Shown in pieces: positions 47,260-56,513 of a stretch of 64,000 bases of DNA. This DNA comes from Candidatus Pseudomonas phytovorans (GTDB lineage Bacteria; Pseudomonadota; Gammaproteobacteria; Pseudomonadales; Pseudomonadaceae). The notes beneath the pieces were generated by a model, which ran no database searches, was not told where the DNA came from, and saw only the letters and a list, made by a program, of their open reading frames with translations. A program made the translations under genes and the position numbers. Within the stretch, counting starts at the first letter, position 1. Each line of letters starts with the position of its first letter. The stretch lies in assembly GCA_029202525.1 (NCBI GenBank), contig CP119325.1, positions 1,400,001-1,464,000 of the forward strand. The letters run 5' to 3'.

Positions 47260-47679
47260 TCAAGGCAAGCGGTTCTGGTTTTGCGTCTTGAGCAAGTCGC
47301 GGATCTCGGTCAGCAAGGTCTCTTCGGCAGAAGGCACTGGCGGTACAGTCGGTGCCACGGCTTCTTCACGCTTCAGGCGGTTGATTGCTTTCACCCCCAT
47401 GAAGATGGCAAAGGCGACGATCACGAAGTCGATGACGGTCTGGATAAACTTACCGTAGGCCAACACTACCGCCGGAACGTCACCTTCGGCAGCCTTCAAG
47501 GTTACCGCCAGGTCGCTGAAGTCCACCCCACCTATCAACAGGCCCAGTGGCGGCATGACCACGTCTCCGACGAAGGACGAGACGATCTTGCCGAAGGCCG
47601 CGCCGATGATGATACCGACCGCCATGTCGACGACATTGCCTTTGACCGCGAAGGCCTTGAACTCACTGATCATGCCCAT
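47260..47679 (-). CDS. mscL: Large-conductance mechanosensitive channel
   Basis: MscL opens under membrane tension to release solutes during osmotic downshock. The 139-residue protein begins MGMISEFKAFAVKGNVVDMAVGIIIGAAFGKIVSS, the conserved N-terminal helix and first membrane segment. A second segment lies near FIQTVIDFVIVAFAIFM, with a charged C-terminal helix. The length is usual. ATG 47679 is preferred over an upstream start that adds an unrelated tail. Confidence 0.96.
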   Translation of the reverse strand: MGMISEFKAFAVKGNVVDMAVGIIIGAAFGKIVSSFVGDVVMPPLGLLIGGVDFSDLAVTLKAAEGDVPAVVLAYGKFIQTVIDFVIVAFAIFMGVKAINRLKREEAVAPTVPPVPSAEETLLTEIRDLLKTQNQNRLP

Positions 47680-47855
47680 GTTTGGTTCCTTGTAACAAAA
47701 GGTAAGGTTAACGCAGTGTAAGCCACTTAAACGCTTCATGCGTCGCGTTCAGGGGTAGTGACTGCGGTTAGAACGAATAGTTTTGTCGCACCCCGAAGCG
47801 GTCGAGACACGTCCCGCTCGGCTATCATGGCGGTTTTTTCCTGGAGACCCCACCC

Positions 47856-49226
47856 ATGGCCAAGGCCAAGCGCTTGTATGGCTGCACCGAGTGCGGCGCG
47901 ACCTTTCCCAAATGGGCCGGCCAGTGCGGCGAATGCGGGGCCTGGAACACCCTGGTCGAAACCATGATCGAGAGCGGTGGTGCTGCTGCGCCCAGTAGCG
48001 GCCGCGCCGGTTGGACCGGGCAGCAAGCCCAGATCAAGACCCTGGCCGAAGTCAGCATCGAGGAAATCCCGCGGTTCACCACCAGCAGCACCGAACTTGA
48101 CCGCGTGTTGGGCGGCGGCCTGGTGGATGGCTCGGTGGTGCTGATTGGCGGCGACCCTGGCATCGGCAAGTCGACCATCCTGCTGCAGACTTTGTGCAAT
48201 ATCGCCGTGGGCATGCCGGCGCTGTATGTCACGGGTGAGGAGTCGCAGCAGCAGGTGGCCATGCGCTCGCGGCGCCTGGGCTTGCCCCAGGACCAGCTCA
48301 AGGTGATGACCGAGACCTGCATCGAGACCATCATTGCCACGGCACGTCTCGAAAAACCGAAGGTGATGGTGATCGACTCGATCCAGACCATTTTCACCGA
48401 GCAACTGCAATCGGCCCCCGGCGGCGTGGCCCAGGTGCGCGAGAGCGCGGCGTTGCTGGTGCGCTACGCCAAGCAGAGCGGCACGGCAATCTTCCTGGTT
48501 GGCCACGTAACCAAGGAAGGCTCGCTGGCCGGCCCGCGGGTACTGGAGCACATGGTCGACACTGTGCTGTATTTCGAAGGCGAGTCCGACGGCCGCCTGC
48601 GCCTGTTGCGGGCGGTGAAGAACCGCTTTGGCGCAGTCAACGAGCTGGGCGTGTTCGGCATGACCGACCGGGGCCTCAAAGAGGTCTCCAACCCCTCGGC
48701 GATCTTCCTCAACCGTACCCAGGAAGAAGTTCCGGGCAGTGTGGTGATGGCAACCTGGGAAGGCACCCGGCCGATGTTGGTCGAGGTGCAGGCGCTGGTC
48801 GACGACAGCCACCTGGCCAACCCGCGCCGCGTAACATTGGGCCTGGACCAGAATCGCCTGGCCATGTTGCTGGCGGTGCTGCACCGCCACGGCGGTATTC
48901 CCACCCATGACCAGGACGTGTTCCTCAACGTGGTGGGCGGGGTGAAGGTGCTGGAAACGGCCTCGGACCTGGCATTGCTGGCGGCGGTGATGTCCAGCTT
49001 GCGCAACCGGCCACTGGCTCATGGCCTGCTGGTGTTTGGCGAGATCGGCCTGTCGGGCGAGGTACGGCCGGTGCCCAGTGGGCAGGAGCGGTTGAAAGAG
49101 GCGGCCAAGCATGGCTTCAAGCGGGCCATTGTGCCCAAGGGCAATGCGCCGAAAGAGTCGCCGGCGGGGTTACAGGTGATTGCCGTCACTCGCCTGGAGC
49201 AGGCCCTGGATGCATTGTTCGAGTAG
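47856..49226 (+). CDS. radA: RadA, DNA branch-migration/repair ATPase
   Basis: RadA is a RecA-like hexameric helicase that drives branch migration in recombination. The 456-residue protein has the N-terminal C4 zinc finger (CTECGATFPKWAGQCGECGAW), Walker A GGDPGIGKSTIL, the RadA motif KNRFG and a C-terminal Lon-protease-like domain (LPVARP-like GLSGEVRPV). The start ATG follows GGAG at a normal distance. It functionally complements the recCBD genes of the same window but is separate in transcription. Confidence 0.95.
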   Translation: MAKAKRLYGCTECGATFPKWAGQCGECGAWNTLVETMIESGGAAAPSSGRAGWTGQQAQIKTLAEVSIEEIPRFTTSSTELDRVLGGGLVDGSVVLIGGDPGIGKSTILLQTLCNIAVGMPALYVTGEESQQQVAMRSRRLGLPQDQLKVMTETCIETIIATARLEKPKVMVIDSIQTIFTEQLQSAPGGVAQVRESAALLVRYAKQSGTAIFLVGHVTKEGSLAGPRVLEHMVDTVLYFEGESDGRLRLLRAVKNRFGAVNELGVFGMTDRGLKEVSNPSAIFLNRTQEEVPGSVVMATWEGTRPMLVEVQALVDDSHLANPRRVTLGLDQNRLAMLLAVLHRHGGIPTHDQDVFLNVVGGVKVLETASDLALLAAVMSSLRNRPLAHGLLVFGEIGLSGEVRPVPSGQERLKEAAKHGFKRAIVPKGNAPKESPAGLQVIAVTRLEQALDALFE

Positions 49227-49236
49227 TTCGTATCCA

Positions 49237-49345
49237 GGCCCGGCCCTATCGCCGGCAAGCCAGCTCCCACAGGTACACTGCACAGGATTCGGAAACTGTG
49301 GTGATCCTGTGGGAGCTGGCTTGCCGGCGATAGAGCCAGTACAGG
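49237..49345. repeat. Inverted pair of REP elements (CCGGCAAGCCAGC type)
   Basis: The left copy is GGCCCTATCGCCGGCAAGCC then AGCTCCCACAGG. The right copy is CCTGTGGGAGCTGGCTTGCC then GGCGATAGAGCC, with one mismatch to the left (GAGCC for GGGCC). It lies just after radA and just before the leftward permease terminator. Confidence 0.87.
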
Positions 49346-49350
49346 CAAAC

Positions 49351-49382
49351 GAAAAAGGGGCCGACGATGCGCGTCGGCCCCT
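49351..49382 (-). terminator. Rho-independent terminator of the NCS2 permease gene
   Basis: On the minus strand AGGGGCCGACG pairs with CGTCGGCCCCT around a five-base loop, followed by TTTTTC. It begins 24 bases after the permease stop and is oriented for that gene. Confidence 0.85.
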
Positions 49383-49405
49383 CCACCTCACCGCTCAGTC
49401 AGCGG

Positions 49406-50923
49406 TCAATGCTCGGCAACCGCCGTGCGCCTGGCTGTTTCATTGCCATGCTCGTCCAGCTCCAGCATCGGCACTTCGTTGCCTTCTGAATCGAACAGCT
49501 TGCCATCCTTGAAGTAGTCGCCATCACGCAGCGCCGAAATATCCGAATACTGGATGGTGCGCTCATACGCTGCGGCAAACACCGACTGGTTTTCCGAGTT
49601 GCCGGTGGTGAAGTGGTTGAAGATCAGGTTCAGCAGGATGGCCATGATCGCTGCCGAGCTGATGCCCGAGTGGAAGATGGTCTCGAACCAGTTCGGGAAG
49701 TGGTGGTAGAAGGTCGGTGCGGCAATCGGGATCATGCCAAAGCCCAGCGAGGCGGCGACGATGATCAGGTTGACGTTGTTCTTGTAGCTGACCTTGGACA
49801 GGGTGCGGATGCCGCTGGCCGCCACCGTGCCGAACAGCACGATGCCCGCGCCGCCCAGTACCGGGGTCGGTACTGCGGCGATCACCCGGCCCATGACTGG
49901 CAGCAGGCCAAGCACCACCAGGATCACGCCACCGGTGGCCACCACGTAGCGGCTCTTGACCCCGGTCACGGCTACCAGGCCAACGTTCTGGGCGAATGCA
50001 CTTTGGGTAAACGAGCCGAAGATCGGCGCCAGGATACTCGATGCCATGTCGGCGCGCAGGCCGTTGCCCAAGCGCTTGGAATCGACCTTGGTGTCGATGA
50101 TCTCACCTACTGCAAGGATGTCGGCCGAGGTTTCCACCAGGGTCACCATGATCACGATGCACATCGACAGGATTGCGGCGATGTGGAACTCCGGCATGCC
50201 GAAGTGGAACGGCGTGGGGAAGGCGAACATCGGGCCTTCGGTGACCTTGCTGAAGTCGGTCATGCCCAGCGCCCAGGCAATCAGCGTACCGATCACCATG
50301 GCCAGCAGGATCGACAGGCGCGAGATGGTCGCGCTGCCCAGCTTGCTCAGCAGCAGCACGATGGCAAAGGTCAGCCCTGCCAGGCCGATGTTGGCCATGC
50401 TGCCGAACTCAGGCGAGGCGCTGTTGCCGCCCATCACCCAGCGTGCAGCCACGGGCATCAGGGTCAGGCCGATGGTCGTGATGACGATACCGGTCACCAA
50501 TGGCGGGAAATACTTGGTGATGCGCGAGAACACCGGGGTGATCAGGAAACCGAGAAGCGATGCCGCCATCACCGCACCGAACACGCCCGGCAGGCCACCG
50601 CCGCCCTCGCTGCTGAGGATTGCACCCATGGTCGCCACACCGGCGAACGACACGCCCTGCACCAGCGGCAACTGGCAGCCGAAGAACGGCAGGCCGAGGG
50701 TTTGCAGCAGGGTGGCCAGGCCACCGGCAAACAGCGAGGCGGCGATCAGCATGCCGATTTCGGCACCGTTGAGGCCTGCGGCCTGCCCCAGAATCAGGGG
50801 TACCGCGACGATCCCTCCGTACATGGTCAAGACATGCTGCAGACCATAGGCCAGGTTGGCACCAAGGCCGAGGTTTTCATCCTCGGGGCGCTTGGCGGGA
50901 GACGTGCTAGGGGACGTAGTCAT
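49406..50923 (-). CDS. NCS2 xanthine/uracil-family permease
   Basis: A 505-residue proton-coupled nucleobase transporter with about 14 membrane segments. NAT/NCS2 features are GLQHVLTMYGGIVAVPLILG in segment 1, the QLPLVQGVSF block, VETSADILAVGEI and the signature QNVGLVAVTGVKSRYV. The unusually long hydrophilic C-tail (last about 75 residues) is rich in acidic residues. The signature fits the xanthine/uric-acid branch more than uracil; that is inference. Its promoter region holds a perfect ATTGTATACAAT palindrome, so a GntR-type regulator probably controls it. Confidence 0.88.
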   Translation of the reverse strand: MTTSPSTSPAKRPEDENLGLGANLAYGLQHVLTMYGGIVAVPLILGQAAGLNGAEIGMLIAASLFAGGLATLLQTLGLPFFGCQLPLVQGVSFAGVATMGAILSSEGGGGLPGVFGAVMAASLLGFLITPVFSRITKYFPPLVTGIVITTIGLTLMPVAARWVMGGNSASPEFGSMANIGLAGLTFAIVLLLSKLGSATISRLSILLAMVIGTLIAWALGMTDFSKVTEGPMFAFPTPFHFGMPEFHIAAILSMCIVIMVTLVETSADILAVGEIIDTKVDSKRLGNGLRADMASSILAPIFGSFTQSAFAQNVGLVAVTGVKSRYVVATGGVILVVLGLLPVMGRVIAAVPTPVLGGAGIVLFGTVAASGIRTLSKVSYKNNVNLIIVAASLGFGMIPIAAPTFYHHFPNWFETIFHSGISSAAIMAILLNLIFNHFTTGNSENQSVFAAAYERTIQYSDISALRDGDYFKDGKLFDSEGNEVPMLELDEHGNETARRTAVAEH

Positions 50924-50990
50924 GGAGCAGGCTCTCTGTTTATTTTTGTGTCGCTACTGTAGACAGTTCCTGTAAATGATTGCCAGTGGA

Positions 50991-51002
50991 ATTGTATACA
51001 AT
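50991..51002. promoter_or_regulatory. GntR-type palindrome upstream of the NCS2 permease
   Basis: ATTGTATACAAT is a perfect 12-base palindrome that lies 68 bases before the permease start. The core TNGTA-TACNA is the pattern bound by FadR-subfamily GntR regulators. No GntR gene is in the window. The 263 bases between the permease and the PilZ gene contain nothing else I can support. Confidence 0.6.
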
Positions 51003-51186
51003 ATTTTGATCGGAGCGCGCGCAGTGGCGATCGCAGGATGTGCGAAAACCCAATGCAGAAGGCGTACCAACTCATCAAATGCTGTATTAGAGGGGTGTGT
51101 ACAAAAGGTTGCTACCCAGGCTTAAAGCTGTCTGGGTAGACAGGAAACACAATGCGGGAAGGCTATTAGCTAGCTAAAAGATTTCA

Positions 51187-51552
51187 TTATTCGATGAGTT
51201 CGCGCAGCTCACGCATCATTTCGGTGCTGTCGGCCACGTTCAACTCCACAAGACGGTGCAAATGGCTCATGGAGTCGATGTCGATGTACAGGCAGATGAA
51301 GCCCAGGCACTCCGGTTCTTCGTGTCGCAGTTCCACCTGCATCTGCACCTCGGTCTCTCCATCGTTGAGCACGATGTAGGCTTCGAAGTCCTGAGTCAGG
51401 TCTGCATCCCAAGGTTTCGGGCATTCGACCAGCAGACCTTTGAGTGACAGGTCGAGCAGTTTCACTTCCCAGCAACGTTCGCCCTGGCACAACCTGGTCG
51501 GGGCGTCGAACGGGATACGCTGGAAACGGCGGCGTTCGTCGTGATCGCTCAT
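51187..51552 (-). CDS. PilZ-domain c-di-GMP receptor
   Basis: A 121-residue single-domain PilZ protein. Both c-di-GMP-binding motifs are intact: the arginine motif ERRRFQR near residue 6 and DLSLKG near residue 34. It probably changes partner activity when c-di-GMP rises, for example after YfiN activation. A C-terminal acidic helix (STEMMRELRELIE) follows the barrel. The target process is not evident from its neighbours. Confidence 0.88.
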   Translation of the reverse strand: MSDHDERRRFQRIPFDAPTRLCQGERCWEVKLLDLSLKGLLVECPKPWDADLTQDFEAYIVLNDGETEVQMQVELRHEEPECLGFICLYIDIDSMSHLHRLVELNVADSTEMMRELRELIE

Positions 51553-51728
51553 GGGTAGATCCTCGGGTAGGTCCTAAGATGACATCCTGACTATAGTTAG
51601 AAAGTTATATACATCAGGTACCGCAATCTGGCCGCAGAGGCTCTAGACCAAAGCAAGTGTGGCAATGCCGCTTGACTCGCCCTAGACTCGGTGGGCGGTC
51701 TTTCCAATCCACCAGCTGGAAGCAAACC

Positions 51729-53795
51729 ATGAACAACAATAATAGCCTGCTACGCCACATTCCGTGGCTGGCGCTGGCAGTCATAGGGGCCTGCGCGCTG
51801 GGTGTGGTTGCCCTGCGTCGCGGTGAGGCGATCAACGCCTTGTGGATCGTGGTCGCGGCAGTGGCCATCTACCTGGTTGCCTATCGCTACTACAGCCTGT
51901 TCATCGCCACCAAGGTGATGCAACTCGACCCGCGCCGTGCCACGCCGGCGGTGCTCAACAACGACGGCCTGGACTACGTCCCGACCAACAAACACATTCT
52001 CTTCGGCCACCACTTCGCGGCGATCGCCGGCGCAGGTCCCCTGGTCGGCCCGGTGCTCGCCGCGCAAATGGGCTATTTGCCCGGCACGCTGTGGCTGATC
52101 GCCGGCGTGGTGCTGGCCGGTGCGGTACAGGACTTCATGGTCCTGTTCCTGTCCACCCGCCGCAACGGCCGCTCGCTGGGCGACATGGTGCGCGAGGAGA
52201 TGGGCCGTATTCCGGGCACCATTGCCCTGTTCGGCTGCTTCCTGATCATGATCATCATCCTCGCGGTGCTGGCACTGATCGTGGTCAAGGCCCTGGCCGA
52301 GAGCCCGTGGGGCATGTTCACGGTCATGGCGACGATTCCGATCGCGATGTTCATGGGCATCTACATGCGCTACATCCGCCCGGGCCGCATTGGTGAGATC
52401 TCGGTGGTTGGCGTGGTATTGCTGCTGGCCTCGATCTGGCTGGGCGGCGTGATCGCTGCGGATCCGGTCTGGGGCCCGGCGTTCACCTTCACCGGTGTGC
52501 AGATCACCTGGATGCTGGTGGGCTACGGTTTCGTCGCTGCCGTGCTGCCGGTGTGGCTGGTGCTGGCGCCGCGTGACTACCTGTCGACCTTCCTCAAGAT
52601 CGGCACCATCGTTGGTCTGGCCATCGGTATCCTGATCATTGCGCCCGAGCTGAAAATGCCGGCGCTGACCCAGTTCACCGACGGCACCGGCCCGGTGTGG
52701 AAGGGCACCCTGTTCCCGTTCCTGTTCATCACCATTGCCTGTGGTGCGGTGTCCGGTTTCCACGCGCTGATCTCTTCGGGCACCACGCCCAAGCTGCTGG
52801 ACAACGAAACCAACGCCCGCTACATCGGTTACGGCGGGATGCTGATGGAGTCGTTCGTCGCCATCATGGCCATGGTCGCCGCCTCGGTGATCGAGCCGGG
52901 TGTGTACTTCGCGATGAACAGCCCGGCCGCCGTGGTCGGCGCCGATGTTGCGTCGGTAGCGCAGACTGTCAGTAGCTGGGGTTTCCTGATTACGCCGGAG
53001 CAACTGGAAGCCGTTGCCCGCGATATCGGCGAGCACACCATCCTGGCCCGTGCAGGCGGTGCGCCAACCCTCGCCGTAGGTATTGCGCAGATCCTGCACC
53101 AGGTGTTGCCAGGTGAAAACACCATGGCCTTCTGGTACCACTTCGCGATCCTGTTCGAGGCGCTGTTCATCCTCACCGCAGTAGACGCCGGTACCCGTGC
53201 CGGGCGCTTCATGCTGCAAGACCTGCTGGGCAGCTTCGTGCCTGCGCTCAAACGCACCGAGTCGTGGGGCGCCAACCTGCTCGCCACTGCCGGCTGCGTG
53301 GCGATGTGGGGCTACCTGTTGTACCAAGGCGTGATCGACCCGTTGGGTGGCATCAACACCCTGTGGCCGCTGTTCGGCATCTCCAACCAGATGCTGGCCG
53401 GTATCGCCCTGATGCTCGGCACCGTGGTGCTGATCAAGATGAAGCGCCAGCGCTACATCTGGGTCACCTTGTTGCCAGCGGTGTGGCTGCTGATCTGCAC
53501 CACCGCTGCGGGCCTGATCAAGCTGTTCGACCCGAACCCGGCAGTGGGCTTCCTGGCCCTGGCCAAGAAATACAGCACTGCGCTGGATGCGGGGCAGGTA
53601 TTGGCCCCGGCCAAGGACATCGGCCAGATGCAACATGTGATTTTCAACGCCTACACCAACGCCGGCCTGACCATCCTGTTCCTGCTGGTGGTGTTCAGCA
53701 TCTTGTTCTTCGCCATCAAGGTTGGCTACGCCGCTTGGGGTCGCAAGGAGCGCACCGACAAGGAAACCCCGTTCCAGGCGCTGCCTGACGCGTAA
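51729..53795 (+). CDS. cstA: CstA-family pyruvate/peptide transporter
   Basis: CstA proteins import pyruvate and, under carbon starvation, peptides. The 688-residue membrane protein has about 16-18 hydrophobic segments. The family signature is HILFGHHFAAIAGAGPLVGP near residue 85, with GAVQDFMVLFLSTRRNGRSLG and FHALISSGTTPKLL further on. The ATG at 51729 (MNNNNSLLRHIPW) is used. The next gene, yjiX, starts 17 bases after the stop and the GTPase yjiA follows, the same set as E. coli btsT-yjiX-yjiA. Confidence 0.93.
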   Translation: MNNNNSLLRHIPWLALAVIGACALGVVALRRGEAINALWIVVAAVAIYLVAYRYYSLFIATKVMQLDPRRATPAVLNNDGLDYVPTNKHILFGHHFAAIAGAGPLVGPVLAAQMGYLPGTLWLIAGVVLAGAVQDFMVLFLSTRRNGRSLGDMVREEMGRIPGTIALFGCFLIMIIILAVLALIVVKALAESPWGMFTVMATIPIAMFMGIYMRYIRPGRIGEISVVGVVLLLASIWLGGVIAADPVWGPAFTFTGVQITWMLVGYGFVAAVLPVWLVLAPRDYLSTFLKIGTIVGLAIGILIIAPELKMPALTQFTDGTGPVWKGTLFPFLFITIACGAVSGFHALISSGTTPKLLDNETNARYIGYGGMLMESFVAIMAMVAASVIEPGVYFAMNSPAAVVGADVASVAQTVSSWGFLITPEQLEAVARDIGEHTILARAGGAPTLAVGIAQILHQVLPGENTMAFWYHFAILFEALFILTAVDAGTRAGRFMLQDLLGSFVPALKRTESWGANLLATAGCVAMWGYLLYQGVIDPLGGINTLWPLFGISNQMLAGIALMLGTVVLIKMKRQRYIWVTLLPAVWLLICTTAAGLIKLFDPNPAVGFLALAKKYSTALDAGQVLAPAKDIGQMQHVIFNAYTNAGLTILFLLVVFSILFFAIKVGYAAWGRKERTDKETPFQALPDA

Positions 53796-53812
53796 CCGAG
53801 AGGACTGCAGTT

Positions 53813-54010
53813 ATGTTCAACGACTTGGGTCGACTGGGAAAATACCTGGGGCAGGCAGCCCGCCTGATGGTCGGCATGCCCGACTACGACAACTATGTCG
53901 AACACATGCAGAAGACGCACCCGGACAAGCCGGTGATGAGCTACGAGGCGTTCTTCCGGGAACGCCAGGAAGCTCGATACGGTGGCAAGTCCGGGCCCAA
54001 GTGCTGTTGA
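53813..54010 (+). CDS. yjiX: YbdD/YjiX-family small protein
   Basis: A 65-residue DUF466 protein almost always found directly after cstA/btsT. It shows GQAARLMVGMPDYDNYVEHM then PVMSYEAFFRERQEARYGG and ends in a double cysteine (KCC). It is probably an accessory or regulatory partner of the transporter; its biochemical role is unknown. A hairpin separates it from yjiA. Confidence 0.92.
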   Translation: MFNDLGRLGKYLGQAARLMVGMPDYDNYVEHMQKTHPDKPVMSYEAFFRERQEARYGGKSGPKCC

Positions 54011-54029
54011 GTCTGCGACACGTGTGAAC

Positions 54030-54060
54030 CTGTGGGAGCCTGGGTAACCGGCTCCCACAG
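54030..54060 (+). other. Intra-operon hairpin between yjiX and yjiA (REP-like)
   Basis: CTGTGGGAGCC and GGCTCCCACAG form a perfect 11-base-pair stem around TGGGTAACC. The arms equal the constant end of the local REP elements, so it may be a minimal REP remnant. Without a T-run it is more likely an mRNA stability or attenuation element than a full terminator. Confidence 0.6.
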
Positions 54061-54088
54061 TCATTTTCAGCTTCAGGAGCATTTCTGC

Positions 54089-55066
54089 GTGCAGACGCCC
54101 ATTCCCGTAACCGTACTTACAGGCTTCCTCGGTGCTGGCAAGACCACCTTGCTCAAGCACATGCTCAAGGCCGAGCACGGCCTGAAAATTGCCGTGATCG
54201 AAAACGAATTCAGCGAGGCGGGCATCGACAGCCAGCTCCTGGGCGACGAGCCGGTGCAGGTGATGACCCTGGCCAATGGCTGCGTGTGCTGCAGCATCCA
54301 CGGCGACCTCACCCGCGCCTTGTATCTGCTGCTAGAACGCCTGGACGCCGGCGAAATCGCCTTCGAGCGCCTGGTCATCGAATGCACCGGCCTGGCCGAC
54401 CCGGCGCCAGTGGCGCAAACCTTTTTCATCGACGAAGAACTGCGTGAGCGCTATATCCTCGACGGCATCATCACCCTGGTCGATGCTGTTCACGCCGAAC
54501 TGCACCTGACCCAGACCATCGCCCAGGCCCAGGTCGGCTTTGCCGATCGGCTGCTACTGAGCAAGACGGACCTGATCGAGCCGGCTGCGGTAGAGGCCCT
54601 GAGCGAACGCTTGGCCCGCATTAATGGCCGGGCCGCCATCCGTGTGGTCGAACACGGCCGCATCGACTTGGCTGAGCTACTGGATGTGCGGGGTTTCAAC
54701 CTCAACCCCGACTTGGGCGCGGACTTGAAGCCGACGTTGCGCCCGGTGCTCAAGCCCGTTACCCCGGATCGCATCTCCACGCTGGTGCTGCGCACGGAAA
54801 CCGCGCTGGATATCGACCGCCTCAGCGGCTTCATGAACGACTTGCTGGAAACCCACGGCAAACAGCTGCTGCGCTACAAGGGCGTGCTGAGCATTGCCGG
54901 GGAAGACCGCAAGCTGGTGTTTCAGGGCGTGCTCAAGCTGTACGGCTTTGACTGGGACGCTGAGTGGGCCGAAGGTGAAACCCGCGAGAGCGTGATGGTG
55001 TTCATCGCCGATGAACTCCCCGAGGCTACGATTCGGTCTGGCTTCGAGGCGCTGGCTGCGGGCTGA
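54089..55066 (+). CDS. yjiA: CobW/G3E-family GTPase (YjiA type)
   Basis: G3E GTPases act as metal chaperones or insertases. The 325-residue protein has Walker A GFLGAGKTTLLKH, the metal-binding CxCC in NGCVCCSIHGDL, the GTP motif SKTDLIE, and a CobW C-terminal domain. The GTG at 54089 is chosen because AGGAG lies nine bases before it; an earlier ATG falls within the preceding hairpin. It follows cstA-yjiX as in E. coli. Its last 41 bases overlap the end of the converging MetF-like gene. Confidence 0.9.
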   Translation: MQTPIPVTVLTGFLGAGKTTLLKHMLKAEHGLKIAVIENEFSEAGIDSQLLGDEPVQVMTLANGCVCCSIHGDLTRALYLLLERLDAGEIAFERLVIECTGLADPAPVAQTFFIDEELRERYILDGIITLVDAVHAELHLTQTIAQAQVGFADRLLLSKTDLIEPAAVEALSERLARINGRAAIRVVEHGRIDLAELLDVRGFNLNPDLGADLKPTLRPVLKPVTPDRISTLVLRTETALDIDRLSGFMNDLLETHGKQLLRYKGVLSIAGEDRKLVFQGVLKLYGFDWDAEWAEGETRESVMVFIADELPEATIRSGFEALAAG

Positions 55067-56513
55067 GCAGGCGCGGTGTAGCGGCCTGGAACCATTGCGG
55101 CCATGAGCTGCGGTGGCGTGTTTCGACCTCGATGCACGGGATCAGGCGCTCGGTTAGCACGGCGGTTTGCCGCACTGCCTTTGCGGTGCGGTACTTGACG
55201 CTGTGAATGCACTCGCGGTCGCCGAACTCGCAGCGGTTCAGCGCGGTGCCGCCGCAGGGGCCGTTGGCCAGGCCCTTGGGGCAGGTTTCAGGGCAGATAT
55301 ACAGGGTGTCTTCCAGTCGGCAACGGCCACAGGTATCGCAACCCACCAGCGGGCGCTTCACACCGCGTTCCAGTGTGTGCAGCACTTGTGCGCCAATGCG
55401 CGTCGCCCAGAGTGGCTGGCGCACCGCCCAACCGAAGGCCTTGCTCAAGCTGTTGCGGCGGCTGAACAGCAGTGAGTGCATGCCATGCATCAGGTGATAA
55501 CGGGCTTTTTCCTTGAGCGAGGCATCGACCCGTGACTCGCCCTGGCGCCAGCCCGCCTGTGGCGGGTGGAAGATCACTGCCGGCAGGCCGGGCATCTGCC
55601 AACTGGCCTGCCAGGCGGGTGCCCACTGCTCCAACGTGTGGATCAGGGTTTGCCAGTGCTCGATACGGGCTTCCAGAGCCAGCAGCTGCTTGAGCTCGTG
55701 AACCCCCGACAGGTGCACACCGGCATAGCCCATCAACTTCACACCGATGATCTGCAAGGCCAGGCGGTCAACACTGCGCGCCTGGGCAAATGCCTTGGAC
55801 TGCGTGGTCTCCGCTTCGAGCATGTCACGCATCGACGGGGTGACGGTGACGCCGGCCACGTGGTCGAGCATTGTCGCGCGCCCGTGGGTGAGGCTCATCA
55901 GGCAGGCCAGCATGGGCTTGGGCGTGGGCTGGCGGCTCATCCAGTGCATGGTTTCCTGATGCTTGGCGGCATCGAAGCCCAGTTGCAGGGTGAGGAAGTC
56001 GGCCCCTGCCGCTAGCTTTTTCTCGGCCTTGAAATACTGCGCGCCGCCTTCTTCTTCGTGGTACTTGAACGGGTTCAGCGCCGCGCCCAGCAGCCAGTGC
56101 GGGCAGGCCTGGCGGGCGATCTGCAGGGCGGCGACCGACTCCAGGTAGCGCACCGGGCGCTGGCCAGGTTCATGGCCGGGCAGGCGGTCGCCGGTCAGCA
56201 GCAACAGCTGGTCGAGGCCGGCGGCGTCCATACGCTGCAGCTGGCTGAGCAGGTGGTGACGTTCGCGATCCTTGCCGGAAAAATGTGGCAGGGCAGGTAC
56301 CGGGCTGTTGAATGAAGCGAGCGCGTCCAGTGGCGACATGTCCAGTGGGCTGCCGACGCGGTCGCCGATGGCCACGGTCATTGGCCAGCCGCACAGGTGC
56401 GCGCGGGCCATGATCGCCTCCATGGCGGCGAAGCGTTCTGCAGAAGGCTTGGGGACGAACTCCATGACGCAGACGAAGTTCTGTTCGCGCAGCGCGTATT
56501 TCAGCAGGCTCAT
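55026..56513 (-). CDS. MetF-like methylenetetrahydrofolate reductase with MetV-type cysteine-rich tail
   Basis: A 495-residue protein. Residues 1 to about 300 are a MetF-type TIM barrel: VCVMEFVPKPSAERF at the start, LLLLTGDRLPG with the folate-site aspartate, and HLSGVHEL near the end. From about 375 it carries a cysteine-rich block with GCDTCGRCRLEDTLYICPETCP and NGPCGG plus further cysteines, the zinc-binding pattern of acetogen MetV. It may therefore reduce methylene-THF with an electron donor other than plain NADH; that is inference. The ATG at 56513 is used; a GTG four codons upstream is possible. It is divergent from a short MetE-like gene. Confidence 0.82.
   Translation of the reverse strand: MSLLKYALREQNFVCVMEFVPKPSAERFAAMEAIMARAHLCGWPMTVAIGDRVGSPLDMSPLDALASFNSPVPALPHFSGKDRERHHLLSQLQRMDAAGLDQLLLLTGDRLPGHEPGQRPVRYLESVAALQIARQACPHWLLGAALNPFKYHEEEGGAQYFKAEKKLAAGADFLTLQLGFDAAKHQETMHWMSRQPTPKPMLACLMSLTHGRATMLDHVAGVTVTPSMRDMLEAETTQSKAFAQARSVDRLALQIIGVKLMGYAGVHLSGVHELKQLLALEARIEHWQTLIHTLEQWAPAWQASWQMPGLPAVIFHPPQAGWRQGESRVDASLKEKARYHLMHGMHSLLFSRRNSLSKAFGWAVRQPLWATRIGAQVLHTLERGVKRPLVGCDTCGRCRLEDTLYICPETCPKGLANGPCGGTALNRCEFGDRECIHSVKYRTAKAVRQTAVLTERLIPCIEVETRHRSSWPQWFQAATPRLLSPQPAPRSQTES

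Noticed and set aside
51750..53636. A 628-codon open frame antisense to cstA
   Set aside because: It lies wholly opposite a clear transporter gene, is rich in His, Gln, Arg and Gly, and has no recognisable domain. It is a GC-rich shadow frame.
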